From contig JAJIRX010000330.1 of assembly GCA_023853785.1 (NCBI GenBank), forward strand, positions 1-23,275: a stretch of 23,275 nucleotides of DNA. The letters are read 5' to 3'. The notes under the pieces are model-generated. The model ran no database searches and was not told the origin of the DNA. It was given only the letters and a program-made list of their open reading frames with translations. The stretch is from Psilocybe azurescens (Eukaryota; Basidiomycota; Agaricomycetes; Agaricales; Agrocybaceae). The translations under genes were made by a program, and so were the position numbers. Shown here piece by piece: positions 19,933 through 23,275 of the stretch (positions within the stretch are counted from its first letter, which is position 1; each line of letters starts with the position of its first letter).

Positions 19933-21192
19933 GAGTCTGTTCGGATGCCAGATTCCAACTGGAATCTGATTTTTGATGGCAGCCGAAATTATCCACTGCT
20001 CGCCAAATCAAGTAACCATGTCACGCATGCCACTTTGAGCAGTCTCTGCACAATCTCTGGGCATCTTACAGTGATCTCCATGCCTCCACCACTACTTGAA
20101 ACACGGTGGCAGCTGTATATATTATAAATACTATTACTCTTGCTACTACCCTCTATACATCCCCATGTACTGGAAACATAAGTATCATAACTCCAAATTA
20201 ACAGGTGAAGCATGGGTTGAGGAATTGATACATGGGCACCCAGATCACATTCAAAAGAGCTCAGAATGCAGCTACATCTATTCCTGATATTTATTGAAGA
20301 ACTACATGCTCTATTCAATCTCAAGGACTCCAAGTATGCCACTCTGAAGGAGCAAGTCGCTATCTTTCTCTACATGTGTGTTACTGGTCTGTCAATTAGA
20401 CATGTTGGTGAAAGATTTCAATAGTCAAATGAAATGATTTCAATGTATTTCTTTTTTTTAGTGAAATAATTAAATAATTCACTCCCACTAATAAATGTTG
20501 TAGATGCTTTCAAGGAATTCTCAAGGCAGTTTCATCAGGTCCCTTGTATGAAAAATATGTTCAGCTTCCAAGCACAAATAATCCCATAGCCAAGTACATT
20601 TAACAACTAAAATTCAGTTCTTGGTTTGATATGGTAATCAGTGCAATGGATGGAACACATATAAATTGCTGTCCATCAGCAACAGATCAACACTCTGCAT
20701 AAAATTACAAAAGTGGTGTATCCCAGAACTGCCTTGCTTGTGTTTTGTTCACAATGAAGTTTGTTTACTTCATCAGTGGATGGGAAGGGTCAGCTGCTAA
20801 TGCCACAATGTTTGCACACTTCTGTCTCACTGATCTCACAATTCCACTCATAAAATTCTATCTTGCTAATGGTGGATTTAGAGTTTGTGATGCACATTTA
20901 GTCCCTTATTATGGTGTTCATTACCACCTTGCTGAGTGGGGTAGAGCTGATACAAGGTACTCATTTTTACAAAAGTATTCATATTGAATAGTAATTTATT
21001 TTCAGACCAGCAAACCATGAAGAATTATGCCCAAGGGTGTGCTTGCAGCGTGGAGAGAGATGTTGCAGGCAGAAAGAGCGTTATCTCACGCTATTTAATT
21101 TGTTGTGACGATTTGTGACTCAGGACTCTCGCGGAATTCCGGCTGCCATCAAAAATCAGATTCCAGTTGGAATCTGGCATCCGAACAGACTC
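19933..21192 (+). mobile_element. PIF/Harbinger element nested in the larger transposon
   Basis: The termini are perfect inverted repeats of 53 bp (19933-19985 and 21140-21192), starting GAGTCTGTTCGGATGCCAGA. TAA flanks both ends (19930-19932 and 21193-21195), the 3-bp TAA/TTA duplication typical of PIF/Harbinger. The 794-bp element has the uninterrupted site (AAATGTAAAGATTGC), which confirms the boundaries. Inside is a decayed Harbinger-type nuclease on the plus strand. At 1260 bp the element is shorter than complete Harbinger elements and shows no MYB-like second gene. Each terminal repeat also contains a near-palindrome, GATTCCAACTGGAATC. Confidence 0.93.
20190..21060 (+). pseudogene. Harbinger-type DDE transposase, decayed
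   Basis: The order of recognisable blocks is that of fungal Harbinger nucleases: LTGEAWVEELIHGHPDHI; then, after a frameshift near 20267, KDSKYATLKEQVAIFLY and TGLSIRHVGERFQ; KYVQLPSTNNPIAKYI; AMDGTHINCCPSATDQHSA; FISGWEGSAANATMF; FYLANGGFRVCDAHLVPY; HLAEWGRA; and, after a small intron (about 20958-21005), PANHEEL. Two introns with GT-AG borders seem kept. Lesions are TAG after GERFQ (about 20422), TAA after KYI, and TAA after HSA. The first catalytic Asp is present (GAT 20649-20651). The second, usually in LADAGF/Y, is Asn here (AAT 20868-20870). The C-terminal part with the catalytic Glu is missing. It cannot be active. Confidence 0.88.
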
Positions 21193-21659
21193 TAAAGATT
21201 GCAAGCCCAGAAGTTTGCATGTGCAAGGCTGCTACTATCCCTTACTTGTTCTTCTTTTGATCCAATCTTCATTTTATGATTCCTGATTGGCCAATTGATG
21301 GGAGGCCTTTTCTCCTCATTTGGTTTCCCTCAAAAGTGCTTTGTTTTCCTCAATTAAAATTCACATTCATCGATAATAGAAATATATAAGTGTATTTACA
21401 AAAAATTGTGGCAAGGGAGGAGGGCAAGGGTATCAAAATGAAGAATGGGTAGGTTATAAATTTCTATGCAGCAGGCTGCGCTGCTTGAAAACCTGTGGCA
21501 AATGTTATCATATTTCAATCCCCTACTTTGCATGCTGAACGGCAAAAATGTCATTTATGACATAAGCAATGAAGCATTCAAGGGGTTTCTTGCATGTTTG
21601 TTAGCAACCCAGGGTTGCAGCGGGAAAGGGGTTGCCAAATAGATTAATCCTTAAGTTAG

Positions 21660-23275
21660 ACTTGATTTTTATTGGGTTTAATGGCCAAATACACTTCAAG
21701 GCCAGTGCTGTTGCAGACATCACTGGATACCTCTGCCTGCTCCAGACCAGATTTTGGTAATACGGCGCTTTTGACAATCAATCCGTCATAAAATGCCATT
21801 AACTAGTGTCAGGTGACTCAGTGTGACAATCTGGTACTTTCCTTACTGACTGATTATCTGTCTCTTTATCTTATCTTTTAATTTTGACTTCATTCCATTC
21901 CATCGACCTATACACAAGTTATACCTCTCCATTCTTCACTATCCTTTTTCATCTGAAACCATTCCTTACCAATAACCCTGAATATGACCTCTTTTATCTA
22001 GACCCTTTTTACATAGTCTTAGGACACTATTCTACAGTATAAATACAGGCCATGTTCTAGATACAATCCCCAGTGAATAACTAGCAATTATACCTGTCTA
22101 TTCAGTGCTTAAGCCTCACTATCATATACATTCCGTGTGTCAGTACGAAGCTATCGAAACTCCCGCAGTCATGATAGTCACTGTCACTACTGTCACACTC
22201 AGGTCGACTACGGACATGATACTTGTGGTGAGGGCTGAGGCTTTGCCTAGCATTAACGAGTTCTTTCTATTTTTTACACCTGAATTTGCAATAAAATATA
22301 TATCATAATAATTGTTATTATATTGTTAATAATCATGATTCACAATAATTTAATCACATGTCAGCCAGTTACTGGTTACTTGCAGCAAATTCATGTGACA
22401 TTAGCAAGAGCAAGTGATTCATGTAGTTGTCAAATCTATTAGCCTTAGAATTAAACTAGACATCAAATTTATCTAAAGAGAACAAGTCAGGTGATCAACT
22501 GAGGAGTTGAACAAGGGATAGTCATAGGTGCACCTGAAAATCACAATTACTTTGGTGGGATGTATTTTATGAAGCTTACATCTTTACTAAAGGTAAAAAT
22601 TAATAAGGGAAAGTAATTTTAAAAGGAATTAACAAAAGTGATATAAATAATTGGTCAAGGGGCACTGGGATTTCAGAAACCACCTGGGGTAGATATTTTC
22701 TGTGGCACTGTGGACCCCCTCCTCCCCCTCTATATAGGGTATGTTTGATGGGAATAAAAAATATGCGGCCAGATTTTGACATATGAGATACATCATATGT
22801 CCAGATTGGGTACTTGAGGGTCATAAACAAATCAGGTAAACCATCCTAAGCAGTTTGCAGATGCATTCAAACAGATTTCACCATTTTTATGTCAGACAAA
22901 CCATGGAACTCACTGCCATCATGGATAAAATAAAATACAAATTTATTTACACCCAAAATGACTTCTACAGTGTGTTTGTACCACTTAAATCTTGAAAGAA
23001 GTCAACTGCTTTCCATTGGCCCAGATATCATGCTACCCACTAAAAAATAATTTTTTAAGGCCTCAGCCTCCTCCCCACCTTGGGTCTAGGTCATAATCAG
23101 TACTCCCTTAATTGGTATGTGTAAGAGAAGAGTCAAACTCCAAATCACCAAGAGAACAAGATTGAAGTGCACATAAAGTTTATCAGATGGGCATGCAAAA
23201 ATGTTGTGAATAATGAGGATCAAATTCTCTAGTAAGCTTAGTTTTTTCTTCTTCTTCCTCAACTGATATATCCTT
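21660..23275. other. AT-rich, CpG-poor stretch without a gene
   Basis: No coding frame here has protein-like text or a family motif; the longest frames are 67-76 codons and unconvincing. A TATAAATA at 22038-22045 and TATATAGG near 22731 are promoter-like by sequence only. Low CpG and many A/T runs resemble the interior of the neighbouring transposon, so this may be old repeat DNA. Its right boundary is outside the window. Confidence 0.45.

Larger units (their letters stand above)
18306..21650. mobile_element. 3345-bp relative of the GGATTAATC transposon, carrying a nested element
   Basis: It has the same terminal inverted repeats as the 794-bp element. TTAAGTTAG occurs on both sides (18297-18305 and 21651-21659), so an 8-9 bp target duplication. 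The arms match the 794-bp copy closely: 18306-18565 to 15881-16103, 19824-19932 to 16111-16219, and 21193-21650 to 16217-16674. Differences are a 38-bp tandem duplication in the left arm that doubles the palindrome, a 1.26-kb middle segment (18566-19823) absent from the small copy, and the Harbinger insertion at 19933-21192. The middle segment is AT-rich and CpG-poor with no recognisable transposase. The element is therefore also non-autonomous as it stands. The small copy could be a deletion derivative, or the middle segment could be another insertion. Confidence 0.88.

Noticed and set aside
21806..22110. Possible LTR (TGTCA...TGACA, TATAAATA at 22038)
   Set aside because: There is no second LTR, no gag/pol text and no target duplication in the window.

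Overview
The window looks like nuclear DNA of a mushroom-forming basidiomycete (Agaricomycete). Genes are split by short GT-AG introns of about 48-73 bp. The gene families (an Agaricomycete-type protein kinase family with a large insert before DFG, an F-box protein, a triple EH-domain endocytic protein) and the transposon types fit that group. I see no bacterial genes, tRNA, rRNA or CRISPR array.

Layout. (1) 1-1560, minus: the 5' part of an EH-domain (Ede1/EPS15-like) gene that runs off the left edge; four exons join in consistent phase. (2) 2429-3776, plus: kinase pseudogene A. (3) 4378-5941, minus: an F-box gene that keeps its overall frame but has one in-frame TAA, best explained by two compensating 1-nt indels. 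(4) 6113-8561: a duplicated segment followed by kinase remnants on the minus strand: a scrambled fragment (6990-7186) and pseudogene B, which carries a 159-bp insertion. (5) 9488-11385: a fragment of uncertain coding status, a worn kinase exon (10011-10265, plus), and an unrecognised multi-exon gene on the minus strand. (6) 11386-13110: intergenic DNA with an old tandem duplication. (7) 13171-14547, plus: kinase C, the only copy that can be read intact (385 aa, five exons). (8) 14880-17647: a second copy of the duplicated segment, then kinase pseudogene D on the minus strand, split by a 794-bp TIR transposon with an 8-bp target duplication. (9) 18306-21650: a larger relative of that transposon, itself carrying a nested PIF/Harbinger element (19933-21192) with perfect 53-bp TIRs, a TAA target duplication and a decayed transposase. 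(10) 21660-23275: AT-rich DNA with no gene I can support.

Taken together, the region is an accessory, birth-and-death locus: one kinase family present as one live copy and five broken ones, spread partly by segmental duplication and partly broken by transposons. I found no convincing new molecular system. The items most worth a second look are the kinase cluster, the nested transposons of the unassigned GGATTAATC family, the Harbinger element whose termini are perfect although its transposase is dead, and the F-box gene with compensating frameshifts.
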